64,000 nucleotides of DNA from Latrodectus hesperus (GCA_037975125.1 CM075851.1:127966349-128030348), one strand, 5' to 3'; shown: positions 1 through 12,722, counted from the first letter of the stretch. Program-made: numbers and translations. The notes: a model not told the origin generated them from the sequence alone.

Positions 1-418
1 CTAGAAATTAAAATTATATATTTGCAAAAAGTAAACTAAAAATATATAAATTCAAAAAGAAATATATACACAATATTATAAAATGAATAGTAGCGAAAGC
101 AAAATTCAAGAGCATAAAAATAATGCTTCTCTAACTAGAGAGAATTCGAACTAACTCATATAATCCGATAGTGTACTGAAGCTTCCCAGTTCAAGAGACC
201 AATAAGGGTGTAGAAATATTATCCAAATTAGTAATCCTTCCTTGTACACATTCCTCAACATTAACAATTTGTGTAGAAATATTATCCAAATAAGTATTGG
301 ATATTTGCACCTCAAAAGAGAGAAAAACAGTAAAAAATAAATACCGCTGTTCGTCTCAGCATTGAGTTCAAGGCTAATAGCGCTCTAATTCGCGTAAAGG
401 AAAAGTGCCATTACGGCA

Positions 419-774
419 CAGTGTTCCAGGTGATGGAACACCTTGTTTTATCAGTTAATTCTGCATACACTTAATGCGTAAAAAATTGAAAATAATATAA
501 AATTATAGTTCAAGGTATAGGCAGCAAAATAACATAGAAATTTTTTTCAAAAACTTATTTTTGTATAAGAAAAAAATTCAGAAATGTTCCTTCAAAATGA
601 AGGGATTTAAATAATCTTTTATAATTGAAAATTTTTGATTGTTTTATGTAGTGCTGCCATCTTTTATCAAAAAAGAGTTTAAAGAACATTTTAAGCCAAA
701 TTTAATCTTTTTATCATAAAATGTAACAATTTGGTAACAATTTAAAGTTTGGTGTTCCATCACCTGGAACACTG
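419..774. repeat. Perfect 24-bp inverted repeats 308 bp apart
   Basis: Positions 419-442 and 751-774 are exact reverse complements. Each arm is itself nearly palindromic (GTGTTCCA, a 5-base centre, TGGAACAC). The interior is AT-rich and non-coding. This could be a miniature inverted-repeat transposon, but no target duplication was identified outside the arms. Confidence 0.6.
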
Positions 775-1374
775 AACTGCAAAGGGTTAACCCTTGAGTT
801 CCCCTTCCCCAACAAAAACTTGTGACACAAGCCAAAGAACACCTACTAGCTAAATTTTAACTATTAATTTTGTAATTATAATTTTAATGAAATGAGTGTT
901 TGTTTAATGAATATCTTGATTGAGAGAATTTTGTGACTTATTAAAAACTGATCATGTCTCCTATTTTAGTTTAGGTAAATGATTATATTGCTAGCATTAA
1001 AATTGATACAATAAAGTGACCACATTTCATGTTCATGAAATTTGCATGACAGAGCCAAGATGTGATGTTCAAATGATTAGCTTCTCTATGCTTTCATGCA
1101 AAAGCAGTCATTCTTATGATTTAAAAAGTGTATAGAAGAGGATGACAGATTTTTCTTATTAAAATTGCTCTGAATATTGTTTTCAGATAAAAGAAAATTA
1201 TACCTTGTGTCAGAACAAATATCTATCAATAACTTGTACTTTGGTCAAAATCAGATAGTTGGTTACGAGTTGCAGTTTATTTTAACACAGATTTGCTGCT
1301 TACATCGGTTGAGATCACTAAGAACTCCTTCATGATCTTACAAATAATGTGCAGGATTTTAGTGATGGCTTATT

Positions 1375-1427
1375 GATATCAGGTATCACAAGTTAATCAA
1401 AAAGATTAACTTGTGATACCTGATATC
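1375..1427. repeat. Perfect hairpin, 24-bp arms, AAAAA loop
   Basis: Arm 1 (1375-1398) and arm 2 (1404-1427) are exact reverse complements separated by five A residues. The arms begin and end with GATATC. A near-perfect cruciform this size in otherwise unstructured AT-rich DNA suggests a recent palindromic insertion or duplication. Confidence 0.8.
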
Positions 1428-2739
1428 TTTAGGAATATACAACTACATCAAGAAGTTGGATTATTTTCAAGATCAAAATCTGAAGGGTTTGACATCTAGG
1501 TACACCTCTGTTGGTGTGATCAACAGCAAATGTCATACAAGAGTGGTATAATTTCTTTTCTGACACAAATCCTGTTTCTGTACATTGCATCATCCTAGCC
1601 TGTTATCACTCAGTAATATTGTGAAAGATACACATTGCAATCATGTCATGCTGGCAGGTGAATGTTTAAGGCACTGGTCTCAAATTCAGCAATTTGTGTT
1701 TGATACCAAACTTAAGCTTTGGTGTTTGAGACAAATATGGATTCTGAATTACAACAGTGTAATTTGCCATTGTGTGAAAAAAACATGACCTAGTAATAAA
1801 CTCAGCCATACATTTAATATCATCATCAGGCTAAATATTTGGAGTAATCATGTTGAGTGTGGTTGAAATGTATCTCATGTTCATATTGCTGTTATTTTTG
1901 AATACCACTTGTTGTATTTCTAATGTATCAAGGTATAGAACACTGACCTATTTTGGAGATCTTGATAGTACCACAGTTTAGCAAGGCAATGTATGACTCA
2001 GTTGTCACACATATTTTCCATAAATTTCTTTTATGCAAAACTTGTGTGCCAGTTGCACTTCGGATTTCTCTCCAATTAAAATTTGTCCAAGTATGCACAT
2101 GAATGACTGTGTATGTTTATTGTGGTTCAGAATCTAAACATAGAGACCTGATTAAATTATCTCTTGATTGGAAAAGATTACTTAATCTTAAAGCTGGATT
2201 GTTTCAATTGAGCTTTGCATTAGGATCAGAAATCTGTTGTACAATACCTTAAAAAATAGGCAAGTCCTTATGTAAAGTTATCAATAAATGAAGCAAAGTT
2301 AGCAATAATTTAATGGGAATATCCTGCAACATCCAAGATTCAGTTATATTTGAATTAATTTGGGTAAACAGGTTTTCCATGTTGAATTTGGTATGTTATC
2401 AGTGTAGTCCCAAACTACCTTAAATCTGTTATATCTGCTTAGAAATAGTGTGATGGGTCGATTTTGACTATATATTATTCATTTGACTTGTTTTATTGTA
2501 TCAAATGTCCACTTGTGACCCTTTTAGTGCGACAGCTGTTAATAATTTTATGTACCTTTTAGCATGTTATTTTTGCTTGTTTAAAGGTGGACATAACTCT
2601 GAGAAAACATTCTAAACTGAAAGCTCTTAATGAACACATTTCTATGACTCTAAGAGATAGTTATAAACCAATTAGTATGGGCAAAATCAACTATTTAAAG
2701 AATTTAAAAAACTTTTCAAGAGTCCAGATCATTGTCTAT

Positions 2740-3600
2740 AAAGAAAAATAAAATGCGACCACTATTTGAAAACTTCTCCAAGAACTGATTAATTTTTAAT
2801 GAGAAAGCAAAAGAAATCTAAGGAAGACAATCACTCATATTGGAAGGCTTACTGGATTATGTAATGTTGAAGAGAGTACATCAACTGTTCATAAAAGGCT
2901 TCTGGAAGTTGACTGTAAGACAACAGGATCAAGGAAAAAATCATTCCCAACTCAGAAAATGATGAAAAAATGTTTAGTATGGGCCATAAAATACAGATGT
3001 TAATGACTGGAAGGTGATTTTCAATGATAAAACATTCATTTGTATGGGGATATAACTCAAGTGTAGTTAGATTAAATGAATGTGAAACTGCAACCAGATC
3101 ACATCCATCATACTGAAAAACCTTTCTAAATAGATGTTTTAGGGGTTTTTTTTTTATCAACAAATGGTAGTAGAAGCTTAATTCCTCTTAAAAGCTTGGT
3201 GAATGTGTTGTCAAATAACAGAAAATACTGTGAATTGTTCCATTCATGGAAACATTTGACAGAATATTTCAACATGACTTTTGGCCTTTTGTCACAATTC
3301 AAAATTGCTCTAAGCTTTTATGTGGGAAAATAAAAGTGCATGATTTGCTGTGCAATTCATCACACCTTAAATCTATTGAGAACTTACAACATATTATCAA
3401 TAATGGTTTAGCTAAGATGAATAATGTGTGCTACAGAACAAATGGTAGGAAAAAAAGCAGAACAAAACTATGGAAAATATGATATTTTTTCTTTAGAAAA
3501 AAATGCCATATTTTCCATGTCTAGAACATATGCACTATACTAGTGAAGTCAATGCCAAAACGTGTTGAAAAAAGATTATTTCGAATGAAAGTCATACTTT
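2740..3600 (+). pseudogene. Degenerate Tc1-like transposase fossil
   Basis: Remnants of a Tc1/mariner transposase can be read across all three forward frames. They include STVHKRLLE, then QKMMKKCLVWAIKY followed by a patch where the first catalytic Asp would lie, then VWGYNSSVVRLNE, a segment around SIENLQHIINNGLAKM that matches the NPIENLW block with its Glu, and SMPKRVEK near the end. Many stops and frame changes show an old, dead copy. No terminal inverted repeats could be defined. The family call rests on the order of these blocks and is fairly secure; the subfamily is not. Confidence 0.65.
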
Positions 3601-6600
3601 ATACCAATATAAAGATTTATCAGTTTTCTTAGTGTATGTTTAATGAGCTATTTGATTGACACATGCTTTAATAAGTTGATTACTTTGATAAAATGCATTT
3701 TTTGTAGTACTTGGTGAGTCTTTAATCATTATAAGGAACCAATATTTATTTTTTATAAGAGTGCTAATTTCATATCATAATTCTAATGTTTAGAATTGAT
3801 CAACTTTTAATTATTTAAGCATTTTTTATTCTATTATTTTTTTTCATTGAAGTGGAACTGTGTTTTAGTGTATTTTTTAGTCTATTAATTTTCAGTTATT
3901 TCTGAAAAATGAGCACCATCAAGAAATAACTATACAGAATTAGATATCGTGTAATTTCAAGAAAAAAGAATGTATTAAAGGCCTTAAGCAATCACTCACA
4001 GACATTTATAATATAAAGGAAATTTTTTACTGTACTCTCTACTTTCCATTATCACTGAATTTCTAACTTACATCACTAAGCCATGATGGTACTCAAATAT
4101 ATTTCTGTCATGAAAATAAATTGTATTTCTGTTTACTTAATGTGTGAAGTATTTAGTTTTTGAATATTTCAAAAAATGTATGTATTCCGGTATCATGAAA
4201 GAAAATTTAAAAAAATCTCATTAAACCTTCAACTTTTATTTGGGAATGAATTAATAAAAGTGCAAGAATGAGTAAAAATAGAAATTTAAAACAAAATAAT
4301 TGTTTTATACATTTAAAGTGTTTCAGATGCATCAATACATGTACATTATTTTTTTTAATCTTAAAAATGTGCTGAAGAAAAGTATTTTCACATTATTTTA
4401 TGAGTTGGACTTCGTTTTCAACTTTTAAACTAATTGTAAGGAATTATTTAAATTTTAAAATAATTTTTCTGTATTTTCTTATTTTTTGTTACTGCTGAAT
4501 ATAACTTAAAAAATCTTCAAAAAATTTTTTTGAAACTTTATAGAATGTTAGCGTTAAGTATAATAGTTCTTGTTTGTAATTCAAACTTTTTACTTAGTGA
4601 ATTCATTTTCTTTTAATTACAGACATTTTCTGTGATGACTAAAATTTAATTGAAAAGGAAGTCAATGTTCTAGTGTAATTGAAAGTAACATTTACTAATA
4701 TAATTTGGTGATCTGTCTAAATTTATAAATCCTATTAGAAATAGTAGAGGTTTAAACATTTATATGCATACAATTTTTACAGTATTCTTATTTTGCATAA
4801 TAATTTAATTTTATCTGGGTATTTGTGTAAAACTGAAAAGTATAGCATATGTGAATGTTGAAAAATCTTCCATTATGAAGAGATTAAACAGCTTGCTGAC
4901 ATGCTAATTAAGAAAATTTTGGTTGCAGTACATATAAATTAACTTAAAAACTTTAGTATCTAAATCTTATCTTTCTAATAAAATTTGAAAGCTATTCAGT
5001 GATAAAATCAAGTCACTTTTATATCTTCCTTTATCTCATTGAAACTGACTTAATTTTGAACAATTATTGCAAAATATTAAAATGTGACAAAAGATGTAAA
5101 TCATCTAGCACTTTTACATGTAAACATTGAAATTTAATGAATTAAACGGGAAATAGGCAAATTTTTATTAAAACTTTCTTTATGTACATTAGGAAAAGTG
5201 TTAGAATGGTATGTAGTTAGTACTAAAAAGTTGAAATTATATGGGTCTATTCCATAATTTTTTCTATGGCTGTGGTTAAGTAATGAATAACTTTATGAAT
5301 TAAAAGTGGCACCATCTAATTCAAATTTGATTCCTGGATTTTGACCAATGGCACCAGCGGTTAAGGAAATGTTCTTGAAAGTTTAAAATACAAATTAAAC
5401 ATTATGTTGAAAAGTATCAGCTATAATTCAATAATGCTTTTAAATAAAATAATGTAATGAATATTTATTCTAAAGAGAAACAAAAATAAAGATAATGTTT
5501 CAATTTTAATGTATTAGCCATTATTTGTTATGATTTATTAATTTTATATTATACTTTGTTAACTGTTGGTTTTATATTGTTAAAATGTAATTTTATTTCA
5601 ATATTTTAACATAATATGAATTGTGTTGTGTATATGAATTGTGGAACTTTACTTGCTGTGTATTTGAATAGTTGTTATATATCTTATACAAGTCTGCTAG
5701 TTAGAAGTTTTATGGGATCTACAAATTTTATTATTCCACCAGTTAACTTATTGTATGGATTTCTGGAGCAAACAATGAATTTTGAATTTCATAATATTCC
5801 TTTTCAAATATTCTGCTTGTATATGAGTAAAATATTAATAAGCTACTTCTATCCAATTTCATTTACAAATTTTGGATGATCTCAAACAACAAATTCAAAC
5901 CCTTTAAACTGTTATATTTTCTAAGGATTAAAACATAGCTATGTATCAAACTTCAGTATTTGAAAAACTCGTCACACTCTCATATAATGATAATGGATTT
6001 TTGCTGTAACTTTCCAAGTGCATGGTTTATATATACTAAGTGAATTATAAAAATGTTACTTTTAAGTAACAAACCAACCAGAGTTCTTAATAATTCATTG
6101 GTCACAATATTCTTAATGATGATTTTTATAAGGTCCATAAATTATAGCTTAAATACTTACAGAAGTATATACTGTTGTGTAAGTTAAAGAAAAGATCTTT
6201 TAAGCATCACAGTTATTTCTTTTGGATAGTATGTAAATATATGATAATGTTCAGAATTTGCTGTGCAAGTGCCAATCATAATAAGTTCTTAAAATTTGTA
6301 TTTTTCTCCACGAAAATCTAAAAGTTAAATTTTTATGATTGTGTTCTAATCATCTTAATTTTAAAAAAAATATTTGAGCTGTTAAATGATTGAGAAATTT
6401 TAGAATGACTAATATAAAATCATTTCATTTAATAACATCATCAGCATCTTATAAATATGTTAAGGCAGTTCAACCAGTGCAGTGGAATATATTCTGGAGT
6501 TTGCCTTATTATTTTAGTTATATTATTTTAGTGTAGCTTATAATAATAGATATACAAGGCACATAACCAACTCAAATGATGTTATTAGATGACAAAATAC

Positions 6601-9240
6601 TTTGGAAGCAAGGAAACAGTTTCTTGTTATGTGACACCAAAATCTTCATGTTAAACTTTAAATCTTATGAATTTTATCTATGGAGCAGTGAAAACAAAAT
6701 ATATTGAAATTAAGTGAAAAGAGTGCATGAAATTGTCAGAAGAGAATATTGTTTATAATGTAATACATTGTATATAAATGATGCAATCTTAAACAAAATT
6801 AATTACGAATTAATTTTTTTTATTATTATATTTCATTCTTTGATAATTGTTGAAGCATTCAAATACATTTTTAAAAAGATCTAAAAAATATAGCTTCTGA
6901 TTGATTCCTTTAAAACACATATTGTTGTCTCAAGTCCTACAAAAAAGGTTGTGGATTAACCCTTGCCACTTCATTGACTGAAAGAGCACTATAGCATTTC
7001 TAAATGAAAATAAAATTTTAAGTGGACTTTTGAAAATTCAATGCATTTTGACTCTTATGAATAAGTGAGTATATTCACTTCCAATCAATCTCTTTCAAGC
7101 AAACGTTTTTATGGAAGGTGAAAATAGCAAAAACTTCTGCTGAAAACTCAATTATTTATCTTCCTTCAGGAAATGTTAACTTTTTATCATAGCTTGATGT
7201 CAAACACCTGCTGTTAGGTTGGAACCCATTACAAAACCATTAGTGCATTAATAAGTACAAATATCACTATCGAACTTTTCCCTGTCTTCTCGAAAGAGAA
7301 ATTCAGCCTCACAGATTTTGCCAGAAGCAAGTTTAATAATCATGCGATCAATAGGCCTACATAAAGAAAAATGAATAATCATATTAGCATTAAGGATCTC
7401 CCAAGATAAAAAGTCATGAGAATTTAGGGACTTGAATTCTATCTGAAATAGCTATACAAAGCAGTCTTGTTGTTTTATTATATATGCCTCAGCATGTTTC
7501 ATTTCTAGTCCTAGACCATACGGCTATCAAGTCAAGTCCATAGATAATAAGATATTATCATGTATAGATCTAATGAATAACTTAGATATTTTTTAGCTCC
7601 AAGTTCTTCCAGTTCCATTTCTGCATGGCCAAAAAACTTATTGCTCTATCAGTACAGAAGTTGAAATGCCTGTTTCAACTCTGATCCATGCCTTCCCCAA
7701 AAAACAATTTCCTGGAAAAGATCATGAAGTTGACTTCCTTGGAATAATCTAATTGTTGACCAAAGTTATATTCTTGAGAATAAGAACTTTTTTTTTTTCT
7801 GTTTCTGAAGCCATATTTGGTAAAAGTGATAAGAGTTTTAAAAATTCTTTCTATTCATAACCCTGGATTTAAAGATTTATCATTTCTATATTTATAAAAA
7901 TATAGAAATGATAGCTTATCTTTTATAATATATTTGTCTAAATTAAATTTTATAATTTTCTATTGCATGTGATCTCATTTAAATTTTAGGAAAACAAGAT
8001 ATTTTAATAAGGTATTTATGCTAAGATAATGCTGTAGTGAAATAAAATTGGAGAACTTGTATAATGTAAAAAAAATGCATTCTCAGTTGTTTTAAGTTCA
8101 AAATATTTTTAGCTCATTATAAATAATTTCTCTTAAAAACATTGCATAGTTTAAAAAATGTTTCTATTCCTATTTTATTTTCTCCAGTAATGTTTCAATA
8201 CTTCTGCGAGTAGTTTTAGGTAGTTGATTTCACTTTTTTTATTTTAAATGCATTTTGTATAAAAGAAAAGCGTGATTTCAAAGCTAGTGGAAATATTCTA
8301 TAAAATTTCTAGACCTTGCAAACCTAGTGCTTATGAGCAAAATTGATGTATATGTGGTTGAAGAATGATCTGTATTATTAAAACTTTATGTTCATCAAAT
8401 AATGAAGTAAATTAATATTAATACTCTTTAAAAGAGAGAGAGAAAAATAAAGATATAATTTCAACTTTCTTTATCAGCTTTTAAAGTAAACTTTCTTGAC
8501 AATTCAATCCTCTGTCTTTTAATCATGTTTTACAATTGAAGTAGGCAAAATTTTGTTACTTATTGAAAAGTAAATTTTTGATTTTTAAATTTTGTGTGAA
8601 AAATTATTTTTGTTACATATTTCTTTATTTTATAAAGTTTTTATTTTTCTTCACACTCTATACTGAAAAGTGCTTAAACTTTTATGAAGTTTCCTAAAAT
8701 AATTCTGTGGTCATTTTTATGTTTCATTTCAATTAACTTTAACCCAATATATGTCTAGTTTTATTTAGAATTCTTATCCTCAATTTTGACTTTTGTGTAT
8801 TAAGCTCTGTTTTACTATATTTCGGAAATTTATATCTTTAAAAGACAATCTAAATTGCTTAGTTTATACTTAGAAGTATTGAAGCTATTAATAGCATTGT
8901 AACTTTATAGTCCTTATATTTGGTGCAGTTTAGTTAAAATGTATGCTTAAAGTGGCATTTTTTGAGAAATCAATTTCTGTGATAAATGTCTGTGTGTATT
9001 AAAATTCTTATATGTCTGCATTTTTATTCTAATTTGCTTGCAATGTCACTCTTCCCTGTTTCAATATTAGGAATTGTTTAATAAAATTATATTAATTCTT
9101 TGTGGAGAAATTGTTTGTTAAATTTAAATCTTAGAAAGTTTTTCATGTGATTTTTCAATGAAGGATTTGTTTTTTGTTGTGGCTTATTTTTTGATAGATT
9201 TGCATTAAATTCTTGCATGTGCTACATTTATATTGATTAT
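3601..9240. other. AT-rich non-coding stretch, likely intron or 5' flank of the LRR-Ig gene
   Basis: No exon with flanking splice sites was recognised. The 87-codon frame at 5616-5879 lacks coding character. A short hairpin lies at 7879-7912 (15-bp arms, 4-nt loop). A segment at about 7080-7780 has slightly higher complexity and reads like a decayed reverse-strand coding element, but I could not assign it. Because the LRR-Ig coding exon opens at a splice acceptor, at least one upstream exon must lie in this region or further left. Confidence 0.5.
7879..7912. repeat. Short hairpin, 15-bp arms
   Basis: Positions 7879-7893 and 7898-7912 are exact reverse complements around a 4-nt loop. Function unknown. 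Confidence 0.6.
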
Positions 9241-9255
9241 TCTGTTTTCTTACAG
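9241..9255 (+). other. 3' splice acceptor of the LRR-Ig coding exon
   Basis: A pyrimidine-rich run (TCTGTTTTCTTACAG) ends in AG at 9254-9255, 26 bp before the ATG at 9282. The upstream sequence is T-rich, as in an intron end. The 5' untranslated region therefore continues in at least one earlier exon. Confidence 0.7.
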
Positions 9256-9281
9256 ATTATTTGCATGCTATTGGGCAGAAG

Positions 9282-11903
9282 ATGGCACCTGTGTGGAATG
9301 CTTTTATTGTGATAAATCTGCTTTTCCTTGTTAATGCATTTCCATCTGTGTCACATTTTTCATATACTGCTAAATTGGATAAAATTCCTGAAGTGCTTTT
9401 AGAACCAAATAAATGTCCAATTAAGTGTCGATGTAGTAATAGGATAAATAATTTAACAATAAATTGTGAATATAGGAATCTAAAAATATTCCCCTCAGAA
9501 TTGCCATCTTCAGTATTTTCTTTAAATCTTTTTGGAAATGAAATACATTACTTGTCACATAATTCTAGCTTAAAATCATTATATTTTCTTAATGTTTCTC
9601 ACAATAGTATTTCAGATATTGATAATAATTGGCTTAATTCATTAATTAATTTGAAGGTCTTAGATCTGTCTAACAATTCATTACATTCAAGTATTAATGA
9701 AAATAAATTTCAAAGCACAGTTTTAGAATATCTTGATTTATCAAATAATAAGTTGAATTTCATCAGCAATATTATGTTTAAGGAGATGTATAATTTATAT
9801 TCTTTGAATTTAAGTTCCAATGAAATTGAAGCAATAGGGAACAATAGTTTTCAATCTCTTATTCTTTTAAATATTCTTAATTTGCATTCTAATAAACTAA
9901 CTGATATACAACATGAATGGTTCAAAAATTTACAGAATTTACATACTTTGATTCTAAGTGGCAATAAATTAAACATATTAAGAAATGTAGTATTTTCAAC
10001 TTTAAAAAATTTAAAAGTTTTGGATTTAAGCAATAATTATATAAAATCAATTGGCCTATTATCTTTTAAAGGTCTTATAAACTTAGAATTTCTCAATTTT
10101 AGTTATAACCGAATAACTGTTATTCAAGGTGGCGTTTTTAGATCTTTGCAGTCATTAAAATCAATTGATTTAGGGGGTAATGCATTTTCAAAAATTGATA
10201 ACATTTTTGTTCATACTAAAAATGTGGAATTTCTCTACCTCAAAAATTTAAAAAATTTCAAGAACTTGACTCCACTAAGTTTTAATGGATTACATAAAGT
10301 AGAAATTATTGACTTATCAAATTCTGATCTTTCAGATATAGCTTTAAAATCATTCTTTGCTTTGCAAAATTTGAAATTTCTGGATTTGAGTAATACAAAA
10401 TTACAGAATTTAAAAATGGGTGTTTTTAATAACCTCCAAAAATTAGAAGTTTTGAAATTAAGTGGAAATCCTTGGAAATGTGATTGTTATCTTTATTGGC
10501 TTCTTATATGGCTTGGAGAGCATGCTAATGCCCACCTTATTTCGCCTTCTGAAACATTTTGCCATTCTCCTCCTAATTTGAAGAATCATGTGTTACTGGA
10601 TGCATTAGATCTCAGCATGGTGTGTACAAATGCATCTATTCATCGTTATACAAATAAAACTAAATTTAAAGTTGGTTTACCAGCACTTTTAGAATGTCAA
10701 GTAGAGGGTAATCCTCTTCCAAGTTTAACTTGGGTTACACCTCAAAATACTGCATTTCACTGGACTGGTTATAAGAATGAAAGTATCAAAACTGAAAATC
10801 TAACTAGTTCTAATTCAGTGCCTAATGATAAAAGCAATGAACGTTTTTATTTAATGCCAAATGGCAATTTAGCTATAAAAAGTGTTCAAAGGGGTGATGG
10901 TGGTTTTTATGTATGCATTGCTTCAAATCCTTTGAGTTATGTTTCCATATCAATTCGTTTGACTTTGGATTATGAATACATAGTTCATATTAAAATTGTT
11001 AGTGTGTTAGTAGGAATGGCCACAAGTTTTGGTTTCCTTTTACTGACTTTGGTTTCTGTTTTAATTAAAATGATATTAAAACATTTTGGAATTAAATGCC
11101 CTTGCCGGAGTGGAAGTGCTTCTCCTCGTACTCAGCAAATTAAAAAAATTCTGGAAAGTATGGAACACTATAAAAAACAGCAACTTGATAGGCTTAGAGA
11201 TAATTACAATTGTCAAGTTCAAAGAATAAAAGATAATTGCATGCAACAAATGGAACGTCTTAGAGAAAGCTATTCCTCCCAAGCTGAACGCTTAAGGGAT
11301 ATTAGAGAATATGGTACGCTTCAAATTGATCGTATAAGAGACAATTATTATTCTCAAGTTCAACGAGTTCGTGACTACAGTGCCAGTCAAATTATCAGAC
11401 TTCGTGAAAATTACATTTTTCAGCGGAGCAGAATTAGAAAATTTAGTGCACATCATTTGTATAAACTAAGAGAAAACTATAAAGTTCAACAGCAACATTT
11501 TAATAAAATACTTGAAAACTTGAACATAGAAAGCTGCAGAAATGTTTGCCAAAGAACAGAATCTGTAATATTTGAGCCAGAAATATTGGACAGTGTACTG
11601 GTGCCAAAAATTTGCCTTCAAACATTTACTAAAGATACCTGTGATTCTAATGACAATTCTAGTCAAATATCTGCATATTTCACTCCTGAAGAAGCAGGGT
11701 CTGAAGTATCCGGCCATGAAAGTGAAGATCAAGAAAGTTTGAATAATGTACCTAATCTTGAGAATCCTGTGGATAGTGGCTTAAATTTGAAGGATGAAAA
11801 TATATGTAGTCCTAAGAATGAGGAGAACAGTTTGGATAATGATAACTATGCATATTCAAATAACTCTAGTGTTAAGTGTTTTTCTAGTGAAACTATTGTT
11901 TGA
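9282..11903 (+). CDS. Transmembrane LRR-Ig receptor with cytoplasmic hendecad repeats
   Basis: Encodes 873 residues in one exon. Order: signal peptide (about 1-20, hydrophobic INLLFLVNAF); LRRNT cysteine cap (C45, C49, C51, C62); about 13 leucine-rich repeats (76-395) with LxxLxLxxN motifs; LRRCT cap (C400, C402, C427, C448); one Ig domain (about 463-562; C472, W484, tyrosine-corner DGGFYVC with C545); TM helix (about 568-598); cytoplasmic tail. The tail has nine R-[LIV]-[RK]-[DE]-type units of 11 residues, one of 14 (637-738), then an acidic, Ser/Asn-rich end. The architecture is that of arthropod cell-surface LRR-Ig proteins (kekkon/LRIG-like families) used in adhesion or signalling; ligand and pathway cannot be read from sequence. 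An in-frame TTG at 9261 lies upstream, but the ATG at 9282 directly precedes the signal peptide and is preferred. Codon use is AT-rich like the surroundings. No stops or frameshifts are seen. Confidence 0.9.
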   Translation: MAPVWNAFIVINLLFLVNAFPSVSHFSYTAKLDKIPEVLLEPNKCPIKCRCSNRINNLTINCEYRNLKIFPSELPSSVFSLNLFGNEIHYLSHNSSLKSLYFLNVSHNSISDIDNNWLNSLINLKVLDLSNNSLHSSINENKFQSTVLEYLDLSNNKLNFISNIMFKEMYNLYSLNLSSNEIEAIGNNSFQSLILLNILNLHSNKLTDIQHEWFKNLQNLHTLILSGNKLNILRNVVFSTLKNLKVLDLSNNYIKSIGLLSFKGLINLEFLNFSYNRITVIQGGVFRSLQSLKSIDLGGNAFSKIDNIFVHTKNVEFLYLKNLKNFKNLTPLSFNGLHKVEIIDLSNSDLSDIALKSFFALQNLKFLDLSNTKLQNLKMGVFNNLQKLEVLKLSGNPWKCDCYLYWLLIWLGEHANAHLISPSETFCHSPPNLKNHVLLDALDLSMVCTNASIHRYTNKTKFKVGLPALLECQVEGNPLPSLTWVTPQNTAFHWTGYKNESIKTENLTSSNSVPNDKSNERFYLMPNGNLAIKSVQRGDGGFYVCIASNPLSYVSISIRLTLDYEYIVHIKIVSVLVGMATSFGFLLLTLVSVLIKMILKHFGIKCPCRSGSASPRTQQIKKILESMEHYKKQQLDRLRDNYNCQVQRIKDNCMQQMERLRESYSSQAERLRDIREYGTLQIDRIRDNYYSQVQRVRDYSASQIIRLRENYIFQRSRIRKFSAHHLYKLRENYKVQQQHFNKILENLNIESCRNVCQRTESVIFEPEILDSVLVPKICLQTFTKDTCDSNDNSSQISAYFTPEEAGSEVSGHESEDQESLNNVPNLENPVDSGLNLKDENICSPKNEENSLDNDNYAYSNNSSVKCFSSETIV

Positions 11904-12722
11904 TTTTATATAATATTTTTTTAGAAACAATGTGGGTTAAATGTGTCGTTTAATGGTATGAACTGCCCTTTTTTGTTGGATATAAATATTAATGTTATGC
12001 ATGAATTGGCCATTGTACAGTGTAACTATGCTGTTCAGTAAACTGTATGTATATTTAAAACACTCAAAAATTTAAATTGTCTTATAGTTAGTTTGGAGAA
12101 GGAGAATATAGACTTCAATAAGAAAAAGATGTTAACTAAAAATTTTATAAACAAAGAAACCAACTATGCAATTATCCTGTGGTATTAATTTTTTGAACTG
12201 TATCTATTTTTTCAGTTATCCAATAGCAGTTCAAGTTTGATGTGTAATAAATTAGCAAAATTTTAGTTTTGCACCTAGTACTTCTGCTTTAGAAGTGTAT
12301 CAAGAAATATTTTTTGTCTAACTTTTTATCTATAATACACTTCCAATGTAACATCACATATCCATCCATGTATTTTAGCTCCTAATATTATAGCTTAGTA
12401 AGTTTAAAAATGTGCTTCTAGTGTGATAATCATATATGAGCTAAGGTTCATATTTGTTCGCAATACTCAGTTGTTAATACTGAAATGGATGAGTTACTTT
12501 CTATGCATATTAAGTAGAATCTCAATATAGACTTATTTTTATTACATATTTGGTAATCGAGAATAAGTGAGCTTATGTGTAAAGCTTTTGTAGTGAAAGG
12601 TAGATATTTATTATTTGTAATGAGACTGTTGATTGCAGAACGATGTTTATAAAATGAAGTACTTTCCTTTCTCTATGCAATCAGTTACTGTGAAGACAAT
12701 TTCACTGACTATATTTGTAATT

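Larger units (their letters stand above)
1..2735. other. AT-rich stretch without a gene
   Basis: No exon or recognisable coding remnant was found. The short open frames here have no ATG-plus-codon-bias support. The stretch holds a 24-bp inverted repeat pair (419-442 and 751-774), a perfect 24-bp hairpin (1375-1427), and a short direct duplication of about 25 bp (208 and 271 onward, one mismatch). It may be intergenic or a 5' intron of the LRR-Ig gene whose coding exon starts at 9256. Confidence 0.5.

Noticed and set aside
5616..5879. 87-codon open frame with ATG start
   Set aside because: No motif, no splice signals and codon composition indistinguishable from surrounding AT-rich DNA.
7080..7780. 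Possible reverse-strand coding fossil (IDRMIIKLASGKICEAEF-like)
   Set aside because: Only a short stretch reads plausibly and I cannot tie it to a family, so it is mentioned only as unassigned.
9261..9281. Extending the LRR-Ig protein upstream to a TTG at 9261
   Set aside because: TTG is not a usual start here, and the ATG at 9282 is followed directly by a good signal peptide; the upstream bases are 5' UTR after the splice acceptor.
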